Under the pieces are notes generated by a model. That model was not told the DNA's origin. It worked only from the letters and a program-made list of their open reading frames with translations, and ran no database searches. Below are positions 34,526 to 43,546 of a DNA stretch of 64,000 nucleotides, piece after piece. Made by a program: the position numbers and the translations under genes. Origin of the DNA: UBA2821 sp902763335 (GTDB lineage Bacteria > Bacillota > Clostridia > Lachnospirales > Lachnospiraceae); NCBI GenBank assembly GCA_052066835.1, contig JBQHRJ010000004.1; one strand, 5' to 3'. The stretch's first letter is position 1. The number at the start of each line of letters is the position of its first letter.

Positions 34526-35848
34526 TTATTTTTCCTTTCTTTCTCTTATGATAAATTTGAGCGATGTACCTCTGAATCCAAAAGCCTCTCTTACTTTATT
34601 TTCTATATAACGTGTATATGAAAAATGCATGAGTTCCTTTGAATTTACAAATATTACAAATGTCGGTGGCTTAACTGCAACCTGTGTCATATAGAACAAT
34701 TTAAGTCGCTTTCCTTTATCAGACGGTGGTTGCTGCAATGCAACTGCTTCTGCCATAATCTCATTTAATACACCTGTTGCAACTCTCATATTCTGATTCT
34801 GAATAATCGTATCTATCCAGTCAAACATCTTGTTAAGACGCTGTCCCGTAACCGCAGATATAAACATAATCTCTGCATACGGCATAAACGAAAGAACTTC
34901 TTTTATTCTGTTAGTATGCTCATATATTGTCTTGTCATTCTTTTCAATCGCATCCCACTTGTTCACTGCAATAAGGATACCTTTACCTCTGTCATGGGCT
35001 ATACCGGCAATCTTTGCATCCTGCTCTGTAACCCCCTCAGTAGCATCAATAACGATAACAACCACATCTGCTCTTTCTACAGCCGTAACTGTTCTTATTA
35101 TACTGTAACGCTCTATCTCTTCCTTTACTTTTGCTTTTCTTCTGAGACCGGCCGTATCTATAAACACATATTCTTTTCCGTTTCGTATTATCTCCGTGTC
35201 CACTGCATCCCTTGTCGTTCCTGCAATATTAGACACTATACATCTGTTTTCACCGAGAAGTCTGTTTATAATAGAAGATTTACCTACATTCGGTTTACCT
35301 ACTATGGCTACTCTCGGTCTGTCATCCTCCTCGTCCGTTCCTTCAATATCCTTGAAATGCTCAACTATCTTCTCAAGCAGATCACCTATTCCAAGTCTTG
35401 AACCGGCAGATATAGGTACCGGATCACCTATTCCAAGATTATAAAACTCATATACATCCGGCATATACTTTTCAAAATTATCTACTTTATTAACAGCAAG
35501 TATAACCGGTTTGCGGCTTCTTCTTAACATATCAGCAACTTTCGCATCAGCGTCAACAAGCCCCTGCTTAACGTCTGTCATAAATACTATAACGTCTGCA
35601 GTATCCATGGCTATCTCAGCCTGTTCTCTCATCTGTGATAATATTATATCATTCGTATCCGGCTCTATACCACCTGTATCTATCATGGTAAATGTGTAAT
35701 CCAGCCAGGTAACATCAGCATATATTCTGTCTCTGGTAACTCCCGGAGTATCTTTTACGATAGAAATCATTTCTCCCGCCATAGCGTTAAACAATGTAGA
35801 CTTACCTACATTTGGTCTTCCCACTATAGCTACTATAGGTTTACTCAT
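34526..35848 (-). CDS. der: Ribosome-associated GTPase Der (EngA)
   Basis: Double GTPase needed for 50S assembly, 440 residues. The two G domains are clear: GRPNVGKSTLFN near residue 8 and GKPNVGKSSIIN near 183, each with DTGG/DTAG and NKVD/NKWD motifs. The C-terminal KH-like domain follows. It overlaps the DUF512 gene by 4 bp and precedes plsY by 1 bp. Confidence 0.97.
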   Translation of the reverse strand: MSKPIVAIVGRPNVGKSTLFNAMAGEMISIVKDTPGVTRDRIYADVTWLDYTFTMIDTGGIEPDTNDIILSQMREQAEIAMDTADVIVFMTDVKQGLVDADAKVADMLRRSRKPVILAVNKVDNFEKYMPDVYEFYNLGIGDPVPISAGSRLGIGDLLEKIVEHFKDIEGTDEEDDRPRVAIVGKPNVGKSSIINRLLGENRCIVSNIAGTTRDAVDTEIIRNGKEYVFIDTAGLRRKAKVKEEIERYSIIRTVTAVERADVVVIVIDATEGVTEQDAKIAGIAHDRGKGILIAVNKWDAIEKNDKTIYEHTNRIKEVLSFMPYAEIMFISAVTGQRLNKMFDWIDTIIQNQNMRVATGVLNEIMAEAVALQQPPSDKGKRLKLFYMTQVAVKPPTFVIFVNSKELMHFSYTRYIENKVREAFGFRGTSLKFIIRERKEK

Positions 35849-37236
35849 ACTTTACCTCCATTTCCATTCCTGTCAAATGCATCTATATATACAAAATTTC
35901 CATTATCTCTAACACGTCTTTCTTCTATTCCCTTTACAGAATTTAAAAAGTCCTGCCCGCTTGATTCTACAATATTTATCCTTACTTGTAAAGCGTTTTC
36001 AACTTCGCTGAGCGTCAGATCATCCAAAAACACATCCTCACCGCTTCTTAGTATATTGTTTGGCAGAAGCAGGGTTTCTCCCAATTCTTTATCCTTAAGC
36101 TGTGCTATCAGATCCTGCCCTGTTATAAGGCCTGATACCGTTATGCTCTCACCAAAGAATTTGTTCTTTATACAATAACACTTTATATTTGTATTTATCA
36201 GCTTTTCCTTCAGTCTCTCACACAAATGTGACATCATGGGATATGCAAGTACACCCGTTGCAAGCGACATATTTCTTACTTTACTGTCGCCCTTTTCTGC
36301 TGCCAGTGCTTCCTCAAATTCTTCTTTTAGAAGTCTCATCATTCCAACACCGTTTTCAAGCTGTATATAACCGTCATATCTTTCTTCTTCCGGAAAGTCC
36401 CTTTCCGCAAGTATATACCACTCATCACTTGCCTGCACAAAATGTACACCGTGTTCCTTATATATTTTCCTCTGCCACTCTTCTATCTGATCAATTACTT
36501 TCTCTGCGTCCTCTTTTTCAAAAGGCTCAAGTGGAAACAGACCGTCTCTGTATTTTGTAAGTCCTGACGGAACCACGGACATACTCTGCATATACGGCAT
36601 ATATTCTGCAAGCTCACGTATCGTCCTGTCAAGCTCCGCACCATCATTAATTCCTTTGCACAGCACAACCTGTCCGTTCATCTCTATCTGACCTTCATAT
36701 AGTGTCTTTATATTTTTCAGTGCATCTCCGGCAAATCTGTTATTTAACATTTTACACCTCAGCTCCGGATTCATTGTCTGCACAGATATATTTATCGGTC
36801 CTAAATGGTATCTGATAATACGGTCTATATCCTTTTGTGCCATATTGGTAAGAGTAACATAATTTCCCTGAAGAAATGAAAGTCTCGAATCATCATCTTT
36901 AAAATATAATGTTTCTCTCATTCCCGGAGGCATCTGGTCTATAAAGCAGAATATACATTTATTATGACACGACCTGTAATCATCCATCAGACCATTCTCA
37001 AATTCTATTCCAAGGTCTTCATCTGCATCCTTCTCTACCTCTAATATCCACTCTTCTCCATCAGCTTTCTTTACAAGTATTTCTATATATTCATCTTCAA
37101 CAAGAAACTGATAATCAAATATATCCTCTATATCTTCATTATTAATTTTTAAAAGTGTATCTCCCGGTTCTATCTCCAGTTCTTCTGCAATAGAACCTTC
37201 CCGGACACTTTTAACTACATGTCCTTTGGCTTTCAT
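35845..37236 (-). CDS. DUF512-family radical SAM-like protein with PDZ domain
   Basis: A 463-residue protein with an N-terminal PDZ-like domain (about 1-65, HVVKSVREGSIAEELEIEPGD), a cysteine motif CHNKCIFCFIDQMP near residue 93 matching the CxxxCxxC cluster motif of radical SAM enzymes, and the C-terminal DUF512 domain (about 275-455). The family is conserved beside der in Clostridia; the reaction is not known. The stop overlaps the der start, so the two are coupled and a link to ribosome or cell-envelope biogenesis is possible but inferred. Confidence 0.9.
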   Translation of the reverse strand: MKAKGHVVKSVREGSIAEELEIEPGDTLLKINNEDIEDIFDYQFLVEDEYIEILVKKADGEEWILEVEKDADEDLGIEFENGLMDDYRSCHNKCIFCFIDQMPPGMRETLYFKDDDSRLSFLQGNYVTLTNMAQKDIDRIIRYHLGPINISVQTMNPELRCKMLNNRFAGDALKNIKTLYEGQIEMNGQVVLCKGINDGAELDRTIRELAEYMPYMQSMSVVPSGLTKYRDGLFPLEPFEKEDAEKVIDQIEEWQRKIYKEHGVHFVQASDEWYILAERDFPEEERYDGYIQLENGVGMMRLLKEEFEEALAAEKGDSKVRNMSLATGVLAYPMMSHLCERLKEKLINTNIKCYCIKNKFFGESITVSGLITGQDLIAQLKDKELGETLLLPNNILRSGEDVFLDDLTLSEVENALQVRINIVESSGQDFLNSVKGIEERRVRDNGNFVYIDAFDRNGNGGKV

Positions 37237-37253
37237 ATATTCACCTCAAACCT

Positions 37254-38066
37254 TTACTTAAGCATCATAAATGCCGCAAGGTTTCCTCTTCTTCCATTTG
37301 TCTTTCTGTGGGAGAACAGATAATCACTATTGCAGCATGTACAAATGCGTCTGTTTTCTATATTTTCTTTCAAAATTCCTGCTTCCGACAGTACCATTTC
37401 ATTTGCCTTCCACAGATCAAGCTGGTACTTGCCGTTTTCTTTTCTATAAAACATCTCATCACTGCCAAAACTTTTTTCAAACTCTATTATTACATCCTCA
37501 CTTACTTCATAACAATCCATACATATAGACGGTCCTATACATGCGATTATATTTTCCGGTCTGCATCCGTATGTCTCCATCATCTTCCTTACCGTTACAA
37601 GTCCCATCTTCTGTACTGTTCCCCTCCAGCCTGAATGTGATAATGCTATAACACCCTTCTCTTTGTCGAGAAAGAATAACGGTACGCAGTCTGCATAAAA
37701 TGTAACTAACGGTATTCCCTTTTCATCGGTCATAAGTCCGTCTATATCATCGTAGTCTTTCGGAACAACAAGTCCTTTTCCCTTATCAGTTTTTGTAACT
37801 ACTCGTATATTGGTTGTATGTGTCTGGGAAGATAAAACCATATTTTCATATGGCATATTAAGTCTGTCTGCCATTATTTTAAAATTCCGGAGTACTTTAT
37901 CTCTATTATCTCCCCGTGTAAGCGAAAGATTCATAGTTGAAAATTCTCCTTCACTGACACCGCCTTTTCTCGTTGAAAATCCATGCTCAACCATTCCCGT
38001 CTCCGTCAGTTTATCATATGTTATTACCGGTACGTCTTCTTTTATTACTTCATCTATATAGCTCAT
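37254..38066 (-). CDS. pgeF: PgeF-family (YfiH/YlmD) purine nucleoside phosphorylase/laccase-fold protein
   Basis: Member of the DUF152 family, once called polyphenol oxidase, with reported purine nucleoside phosphorylase/adenosine deaminase and muropeptide-editing activities in homologues. It has 270 residues from the ATG six bases after GGAGG. The metal-ligand motifs are ALSHSGWRGTV, CIGPSICMDCYEVS and CTCCNSDYLFSHR, which provide the His and Cys residues. It overlaps yraN upstream by an ATGA junction and precedes the DUF512 gene. Confidence 0.9.
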   Translation of the reverse strand: MSYIDEVIKEDVPVITYDKLTETGMVEHGFSTRKGGVSEGEFSTMNLSLTRGDNRDKVLRNFKIMADRLNMPYENMVLSSQTHTTNIRVVTKTDKGKGLVVPKDYDDIDGLMTDEKGIPLVTFYADCVPLFFLDKEKGVIALSHSGWRGTVQKMGLVTVRKMMETYGCRPENIIACIGPSICMDCYEVSEDVIIEFEKSFGSDEMFYRKENGKYQLDLWKANEMVLSEAGILKENIENRRICTCCNSDYLFSHRKTNGRRGNLAAFMMLK

Positions 38067-38419
38067 GACCATCCTCCGAATGCATTCTTTATATGTTCTA
38101 TTTCATTTCCCAATATTGATATAACATCAAATCTGCAGTTTGTATTAGCAGAAACATTATTTTTCATCCTGTAATACTCTGCTGTCAGCATTATCTTTCT
38201 CTGCTTGCCACGGTTCACTGCCTCATATGGCATTCCATACCTTAAACTGCTTCTGTATTTTACTTCGGCAAACACCAGTGTTTTTTCATCTTTTGCTATT
38301 ATATCTATCTCCCCATAACGGCATCTGAAATTGCACTCAATAATATCATATCCATTTTCCTTCAGATACTCTGCTGCCTTTTTTTCATATGCCGTGCCGG
38401 TAGCCCTTTTATTCTCCAT
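38063..38419 (-). CDS. yraN: YraN-family endonuclease-like protein
   Basis: UPF0102/YraN protein, 118 residues. The nuclease-like core is seen as GYDIIECNFRCRYGEIDIIAKD followed by VFAEVKYRSS, a D...ExK arrangement of the restriction-endonuclease fold. The cellular role is not settled; homologues are linked to recombination. It is in the conserved rnhB-yraN neighbourhood, 3 bp after the FlhB-C-like gene. Confidence 0.93.
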   Translation of the reverse strand: MENKRATGTAYEKKAAEYLKENGYDIIECNFRCRYGEIDIIAKDEKTLVFAEVKYRSSLRYGMPYEAVNRGKQRKIMLTAEYYRMKNNVSANTNCRFDVISILGNEIEHIKNAFGGWS

Positions 38420-38422
38420 ATC

Positions 38423-38695
38423 CTATAATATTTTACTCCTCAGTCTGTCCATATCATCTACAAATACAAGTATTTCTGCCACAACCTCATATAATTCCGG
38501 CGGAATTGCCTCACCTATCTCTAAAGCTGACAGTGATTTTGCCAGTTTTTCATCCTTATATACCGGAACATCTGCGTCTTCTGCCTTACCGATAATTTTT
38601 TCAGCAAGTACTCCCTTTCCCGATGCAACAACTCTGGGAGCCTCATCACCATATTCATACTTTAAAGCTACTGCCGTTTTCTTCTTATTTTCCAT
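38423..38695 (-). CDS. FlhB C-terminal-domain homologue (YlqH-like)
   Basis: About 90 residues resembling only the cytoplasmic C-terminal domain of FlhB/EscU type III export proteins (AVALKYEYGDEAPRVVASGKG, ADVPVYKDEKLAKSLSALEIGEAIPPELYEVVAEIL). The NPTH self-cleavage motif of FlhB is replaced (the sequence starts at AVALKY). In Bacillus, ylqH occupies the same place, between ylqG and sucC after rnhB. The start is uncertain: ATG at 38695 or GTG at 38713. Its function outside flagellar export is unknown. Confidence 0.82.
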   Translation of the reverse strand: MENKKKTAVALKYEYGDEAPRVVASGKGVLAEKIIGKAEDADVPVYKDEKLAKSLSALEIGEAIPPELYEVVAEILVFVDDMDRLRSKIL

Positions 38696-38727
38696 ATCTG
38701 ACAGACACCTCACATTCCATAACCGGT

Positions 38728-40590
38728 TTATGTTCTTATATCAAACGTATACCTCTTTATTTTTCCTGATTCTCCATTGTCTAAAATATCTTTTAGAACG
38801 CTTTCGCTTTCACGTTTCTTTTCACTTACAGTGTAATTTACGTTATATCCCTTTTTCTCCAGTTTTTCCTGAAGCTGTCCGAAATGTTCATCCACAAGTC
38901 CGGCACTTATCTTATCATCAAGTTCAAAGGAAAGCTTTATGCCCTTTCCCTTTAATTTTATTCTGATATCCGTTGCTCCTAAGTTTTCTAAATCAAAATG
39001 AAGAAAAGCTGTTATTCCGTCCTCCGCTGTCACCTTTTTATTTTTGTTATAAATATAAAGTTCGCCCGCTGTCTCCTCATTTGAAAACTTTACCGGAATC
39101 TGAATATACGATGCCACATGATTGTTAAATTCATTCATGAAATTCATATTTCCGCCCGTGTTTTTGATATCATTTAATATTGTCTTTGCACTTTTTTCAT
39201 CGATTTCATTTTTGGATACGCTGTTTTTTACAATATCAGACAATTCTTCCATCTGCCTGTTTATTTTTACAAGTACATCTTTAATATATTTCTTTGAATC
39301 ATCCGACATAACTATCCTGTCCGGTTTTAAGAAAAATCTGCCTTTTACGGTATCCTTTACTACTTTTAAAAATTCATCACTTTTTATGAATTTTTCAGCC
39401 TCTTTATCCGGCAGTTTCTTTATCAGATTAAATAATTTATCCTTCAATTCACTGAATTTTTCATAACCTGTATCGTTTTGTGCTGCGTCGGCAAGTTTTT
39501 GTGCTGTTTCTTTAAGTTCTTCCGTTACATTTTCCTTCAATCCGCCAAAAGATTCAGTCTTTTCAGACATTTTAACCGGATTATCATTTACAGATTCTTT
39601 TGACTGTTCAGGCTTATCTGTATCCGCAGCTATTTCTTCCATTACCGGAATCTGTTCTTTTTCCTTTATCTGTACCTGCTCATCTATTTTATTAAATGTT
39701 ATACTCTCATTTTCACTTATATTAGTATTTGTATTCACATCTGTATTCAGATTTACATTTGTATCTGTTTTATTGTCAGCATTATCCGTTGCTGTCCCAT
39801 AATTATCCGCAGGAACATGCAATGTCTCATCATTAGTAGTGCCATCTGCCACTTCAGGTATGACATCTGCCATTTCACTGTCATTGTCAGTAAATATATT
39901 AAAAAGTTTTTCAACAAAATTTATAGTCTCTTCTTTACCTGCATTTTCAAAACTGTTTAATATCATATCAAGTATATCATCCACTACATTTTTAATATAT
40001 TCAGATATCTTTCCTTCATTTTTTATAAATGCAGAATACATTTCAACATTCTCATCCGTAAATGGGATACCGGATTTGTTCATTGTTACAATGTCTGATA
40101 CAAGCATATCAGGATATTTCACATTTGCCCTGATAACATCTAATATAGTCTGCCTGTCCACAGGCTGTCCCTGTTTCATAAGCTCATTCACAACCTCTTT
40201 ATGAGAGGAACTTACCGATATACCGGTAGCATTAAGAACCTTGTCTATAAATTTGTCATTTATCCCTCTTTCCATAACCGGTTTCAGCACTATTTTGCCA
40301 CCCGTATTATCTTTTACAACAAATGTCACATTATCCCCTATATTAATATTTACGTCCTCCTGCAACGTTGCATTTAACACTGTATTATCACCTAATATTA
40401 TCTTAGCCAGTGTTTCATTTATATCCGCTACATTTCCTTCAAACATCTGTCCGGGCATAAGATTTCTTATATCTGCGGTATTGCCCGTGACAATCTGCTG
40501 ACTATCCATTTTACCTGACACACTATCCGTCTGCATGTTTAATAACGGATTCTGCAATGTATTGTCTCCCATACCCAGATTGATGTTCAT
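38728..40590 (-). CDS. FliK-like (YlqG-like) protein of unknown function
   Basis: A 620-residue protein. The N-terminus has a beta-rich region (about 40-110: LMPGQMFEGNVADINETLAKI), the centre is acidic Asn/Asp/Thr-rich and likely disordered (about 240-340), and the C-terminal ~150 residues resemble the FliK hook-length control C-terminal domain (SYIQIPVKFSNEETAGELYIY, LENLGATDIRIKLKGKGIKLSFE). In Bacillus the corresponding gene is ylqG, next to rnhB and ylqH. No flagellar genes are present in this window. Function is unknown. Confidence 0.78.
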   Translation of the reverse strand: MNINLGMGDNTLQNPLLNMQTDSVSGKMDSQQIVTGNTADIRNLMPGQMFEGNVADINETLAKIILGDNTVLNATLQEDVNINIGDNVTFVVKDNTGGKIVLKPVMERGINDKFIDKVLNATGISVSSSHKEVVNELMKQGQPVDRQTILDVIRANVKYPDMLVSDIVTMNKSGIPFTDENVEMYSAFIKNEGKISEYIKNVVDDILDMILNSFENAGKEETINFVEKLFNIFTDNDSEMADVIPEVADGTTNDETLHVPADNYGTATDNADNKTDTNVNLNTDVNTNTNISENESITFNKIDEQVQIKEKEQIPVMEEIAADTDKPEQSKESVNDNPVKMSEKTESFGGLKENVTEELKETAQKLADAAQNDTGYEKFSELKDKLFNLIKKLPDKEAEKFIKSDEFLKVVKDTVKGRFFLKPDRIVMSDDSKKYIKDVLVKINRQMEELSDIVKNSVSKNEIDEKSAKTILNDIKNTGGNMNFMNEFNNHVASYIQIPVKFSNEETAGELYIYNKNKKVTAEDGITAFLHFDLENLGATDIRIKLKGKGIKLSFELDDKISAGLVDEHFGQLQEKLEKKGYNVNYTVSEKKRESESVLKDILDNGESGKIKRYTFDIRT

Positions 40591-40602
40591 AGGCGTTCCC
40601 TC

Positions 40603-41367
40603 CTACACGTAATTTTTGATAAATGTATTTCTATGTATAGGCGTAGGTCCAAACTTCTTTAATGCCTCTCTGTGCTTTTCCGAGCCATATCCCTTATTAT
40701 CCGCAAAATTGTATTCAGGATATATCTTATCATATTCAACCATCATACGGTCTCTTGTCACCTTTGCCACTATACTTGCCGCTGCAATGGATACACTTTT
40801 GGCATCTCCCTTTATTATGGATACCTGTGGAATATCCACTTTCGGAATTTTAACGGCATCATTTAATAATATATCGGGTTTTACAGACAGATTTTTAATG
40901 GCAATCCGCATTGCCTCATATGTAGCCTGTAAAATATTTATCTCATCTATAACCTGCGGTGAAACAACTCCAAGTCCGACAGCAATAGCTCTCTCCATTA
41001 TTTCATCATACAGTTCCTCTCTCTTGGCTGCTGATAATTTTTTTGAATCATTAATGTATAAGATATTGCAGTCTGACGGCAATATAACCGCACCTGCCAC
41101 CACCGGACCTGCAAAAGGACCTCTTCCGACCTCATCTATGCCGCAAATATACTTATAGTTTCTGTACTCATTCTCATATCTGTGCATTTCCTTAAGTCTT
41201 TCAAGTTCCTTTTCATATTTATCTTTTCTTTTTAATACGCCGGCAATTATCTTCTGCACACCAATTCTTTCATCATCATTATACAGATTTATAAACTCCT
41301 GAATTTCTGATATATTTATAGATGCAGCCTGTGATTTTATGCCACATATAGTATCCATTTTTTCCAT
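40603..41367 (-). CDS. rnhB: Ribonuclease HII
   Basis: Cuts RNA in RNA-DNA hybrids, including single ribonucleotides in DNA. It has 254 residues from the ATG six bases after GGAG, close to the Bacillus length. The active-site motif CGIDEVGRGPFAGPVVAGAV supplies the Asp-Glu pair and LLNDAVKIPKVD and SIVAKVTRDRMM the others. An N-terminal extension of ~70 residues is usual in Firmicutes RnhB. It stands between rbgA and the FliK-like gene. Confidence 0.95.
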   Translation of the reverse strand: MEKMDTICGIKSQAASINISEIQEFINLYNDDERIGVQKIIAGVLKRKDKYEKELERLKEMHRYENEYRNYKYICGIDEVGRGPFAGPVVAGAVILPSDCNILYINDSKKLSAAKREELYDEIMERAIAVGLGVVSPQVIDEINILQATYEAMRIAIKNLSVKPDILLNDAVKIPKVDIPQVSIIKGDAKSVSIAAASIVAKVTRDRMMVEYDKIYPEYNFADNKGYGSEKHREALKKFGPTPIHRNTFIKNYV

Positions 41368-41406
41368 GTCTGTCTCCATTTTCAAACTGACAGCCACTCC
41401 CGGCTG

Positions 41407-42249
41407 TTAATTTGGTTTTTCCAATGTAATTCTTCCTATTTTACCGTTTCTGAATTCTTCCATAATAAGTGCTGAAGCCTTTGACAAATCAAGGCTTGCC
41501 CCTTTAGATATGCATCCTCTTACTTTAGCTATTTCCTCAAGGGTATTAAGTGCATCATCACTCTCTTCTATCTGAAATCTCTCCGAAAGCATTCCCTCAT
41601 ATTCCTTATGAAGATACTTTATAAGCTCTATTGCAAGCTCATCAATATTTAAAATCTCATCTCTTATAGAACCTGCCATTGCAAGTTTCATTCCAACAGT
41701 CTGATCCTCGAATTTTGGCCATAAAATTCCCGGAGTGTCTAATAATTCAACATTTTTATTGAGTCTTATCCATTGTTTTCCCTTTGTAACACCCGGCTTA
41801 TTTCCCGTCTTTACACAGGCTTTACCTGCATACGCATTTATAAATGTTGATTTACCGACATTCGGTATTCCCACAACCATGGCCTTTACCGGCCTGTTCA
41901 TGATTCCACGTCTTCTGTCTCTTTCTATCTTTTCTGCACACGCCTGTTGAATTATACCATTGATGCTCTTTATTCCATTTCCGTTTCTTGAGTTTATCTG
42001 AACAACAAAGTAACCTTTTTTGTAGAAAAACTCTTCCCATTTATCATTTAATTTCGGATCTGCCAAATCTGCCTTATTCAGTAATATAAGTCTTGATTTT
42101 CCTTTTCCGAGACTGTCTATATCCGGATTTCTGCTGCTCATCGGCAGTCTGGCATCGACAAGTTCTATGACAAGATCTATCAGCTTTATATCTTCCTGCA
42201 TCATTCTCTTTGCCTTTGTCATATGCCCCGGGTACCATTGATAATTCAT
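41407..42249 (-). CDS. rbgA: Ribosome biogenesis GTPase RbgA (YlqF)
   Basis: Circularly permuted GTPase needed for late 50S assembly, 280 residues. The permuted order is visible: G4 (LLNKADLAD) comes before G1 (GIPNVGKSTFIN) and G3 (DTPGILWPK). The N-terminal QWYPGHMTKAKR is the family signature. It lies between lepB and rnhB, as in Bacillus. Confidence 0.97.
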   Translation of the reverse strand: MNYQWYPGHMTKAKRMMQEDIKLIDLVIELVDARLPMSSRNPDIDSLGKGKSRLILLNKADLADPKLNDKWEEFFYKKGYFVVQINSRNGNGIKSINGIIQQACAEKIERDRRRGIMNRPVKAMVVGIPNVGKSTFINAYAGKACVKTGNKPGVTKGKQWIRLNKNVELLDTPGILWPKFEDQTVGMKLAMAGSIRDEILNIDELAIELIKYLHKEYEGMLSERFQIEESDDALNTLEEIAKVRGCISKGASLDLSKASALIMEEFRNGKIGRITLEKPN

Positions 42250-42273
42250 AATTTCATCCTTTCCTTTTAATGG

Positions 42274-42849
42274 CTATTTTTTCAAATCACCTACAATTCC
42301 CATTCTTGCAAATGGGGCTACTCTAAGCCATACTTTTCCTTCTATATCTTTTAATTTTACTTTTCCGATACTTGTAAAACGGCTGTCTTCACTGCTGTTC
42401 CAGTTATCTCCCATTACAAAATATTCATTTTTGCCAAGTTTAACCCCGTCTGCTGCCATACCCGCATTAACTATTCCTTCGTCCTTTTCTCCATAATCAA
42501 GTTCTTTATCATTTATATATATTTTCCCGTTTTTTATCTGTACGGTTTCACCGGGCATGCCGACTATTCTCTTTATATAGGTTTCCTTTGTGCCGTCTTC
42601 AGACATAGTGCTGAAACGAATCACATCATATCTGTCCGGATCGAATATGTTGTATTTTATCGTATCCACAAAAACTTTCTCATTGCTGTTTAAGGTTGAT
42701 GCCATAGAATTACCCACTACTTTTTCTTCATTGCATAAATATATGGCAATAAAAACAGCGATAACTATCACAGTTACCACGTCCACAACCCATTTAATAA
42801 TAACATCCGTAAAAATATTTTCATCCGGCATTCTTCTATAAAATTCCAT
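42274..42849 (-). CDS. lepB: Signal peptidase I
   Basis: Removes signal peptides from secreted proteins at the membrane, 191 residues from the chosen start. One N-terminal membrane segment (about 18-36) is followed by the catalytic Ser in GNSMASTLN and the catalytic Lys in YIKRIVGMPGE, then FVMGDNWNSSEDSR. The start at 42849 follows GGGAG at nine bases; an upstream extension has no ribosome site. It follows rplS, as in many Firmicutes. Confidence 0.95.
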   Translation of the reverse strand: MEFYRRMPDENIFTDVIIKWVVDVVTVIVIAVFIAIYLCNEEKVVGNSMASTLNSNEKVFVDTIKYNIFDPDRYDVIRFSTMSEDGTKETYIKRIVGMPGETVQIKNGKIYINDKELDYGEKDEGIVNAGMAADGVKLGKNEYFVMGDNWNSSEDSRFTSIGKVKLKDIEGKVWLRVAPFARMGIVGDLKK

Positions 42850-42918
42850 AAGCTTACTCTCCCAATACTCTGAAAAAAGGACAAAATACATAACGTACCT
42901 GTCCTTTAAATCTGAAAG

Positions 42919-43266
42919 CTATTTTACTAATTCTTTTACCTTTGCAGCCTTACCAACTCTGTCTCTCAAGTAGTTAAGTTTAGCTCTTCTTACTTTACCA
43001 AAACGTACTACTTCAATCTTATCAACTGAAGGTGAATGTAATGGCCAAGTCTTCTCAACTCCGATTCCGTTAGAGAACTTTCTTACAGTAAATGTCTCTC
43101 TTGAGCTTCCACCCTGTCTCTTTAATACAGTTCCTTCGAATACCTGTATTCTTTCACGGTTTCCTTCTTTAATCTTAGCGTGTACCCTTACTGTATCTCC
43201 TACGTGGAACTCAGGTACTTCAGCCTTCATCTGACCAGCTTCAATGCTTCTTATAATATCGTTCAT
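42919..43266 (-). CDS. rplS: Ribosomal protein L19
   Basis: Large-subunit interface protein, 115 residues. The motifs FHVGDTVRVHAKIKEG, RIQVFEGTVLKRQGG and KVRRAKLNYLRDR are diagnostic. AGGAGG precedes the ATG. It heads the long minus-strand cluster from rplS to gpsA; trmD, often upstream, is not here. Confidence 0.97.
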   Translation of the reverse strand: MNDIIRSIEAGQMKAEVPEFHVGDTVRVHAKIKEGNRERIQVFEGTVLKRQGGSSRETFTVRKFSNGIGVEKTWPLHSPSVDKIEVVRFGKVRRAKLNYLRDRVGKAAKVKELVK

Positions 43267-43340
43267 TTGTGTGACCTCCTTAATATTTAGATGTTCTTAA
43301 TACTTCTCCCGTAACAGAGGACCATCCATTTCTCACAACA
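43267..43340 (-). ncRNA. Candidate L19 leader (5' UTR of rplS)
   Basis: About 70 nucleotides between the predicted transcription start and the rplS start codon contain short complementary pieces (GTCCTCTGTTACGGGAG). L19 leaders are known in Firmicutes, but this assignment rests on position and cannot be confirmed by eye. Confidence 0.4.
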
Positions 43341-43345
43341 TTGCT

Positions 43346-43374
43346 ACTTTAACATACTTTAAAGGGTTTGGCAA
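43346..43374 (-). promoter_or_regulatory. Promoter of the rplS cluster
   Basis: Minus-strand TTGCCA (43369-43374) and TAAAGT (43346-43351) are separated by 17 bp and lie 80 bp before rplS. This is the only good promoter candidate between greA and rplS. The palindromic repeat copy 2 starts about 45 bp upstream of its -35 box. Confidence 0.65.
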
Positions 43375-43418
43375 GATTTTTTTTGATATAGTATATGTTT
43401 TTTAGTGAGTAATATGTA

Positions 43419-43537
43419 ATTCAGGTGTCAAAATCCCCTGCGGGGACTAGCCGGGACAAATATGTGTATTTGCAAGCTAGCTTGTAATATCACATATTGT
43501 CTTCGGCTGGTGCGTAGCACCATTTTGACACCTGAAT
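43419..43537 (-). repeat. Dispersed palindromic element, copy 2
   Basis: A 119-bp element with a perfect 16-bp terminal inverted repeat (ATTCAGGTGTCAAAAT / ATTTTGACACCTGAAT). On the minus strand its 107-bp core aligns with copy 1 at 28648-28763 with about 17 differences. Hairpins GGTGC-TAC-GCACC and CCCC-GCA-GGGG and the long central arm are all kept. The outermost 6 bp of the stem differ from those of copy 1 (4 bp there) but still pair. It lies between greA and the rplS promoter and encodes no protein. Confidence 0.88.
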
Positions 43538-43546
43538 CAATATAGT

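Noticed and set aside
39839..40204. Plus-strand open frame opposite the FliK-like gene
   Set aside because: It is Ser/Ile-rich shadow coding of an acidic Asn/Asp-rich minus-strand gene, with no start signals.
38726..40590. Flagellar operon
   Set aside because: Only two genes resemble flagellar export-switch proteins; no structural or motor genes occur, and the gene order matches the Bacillus ylqG-ylqH position near rnhB.
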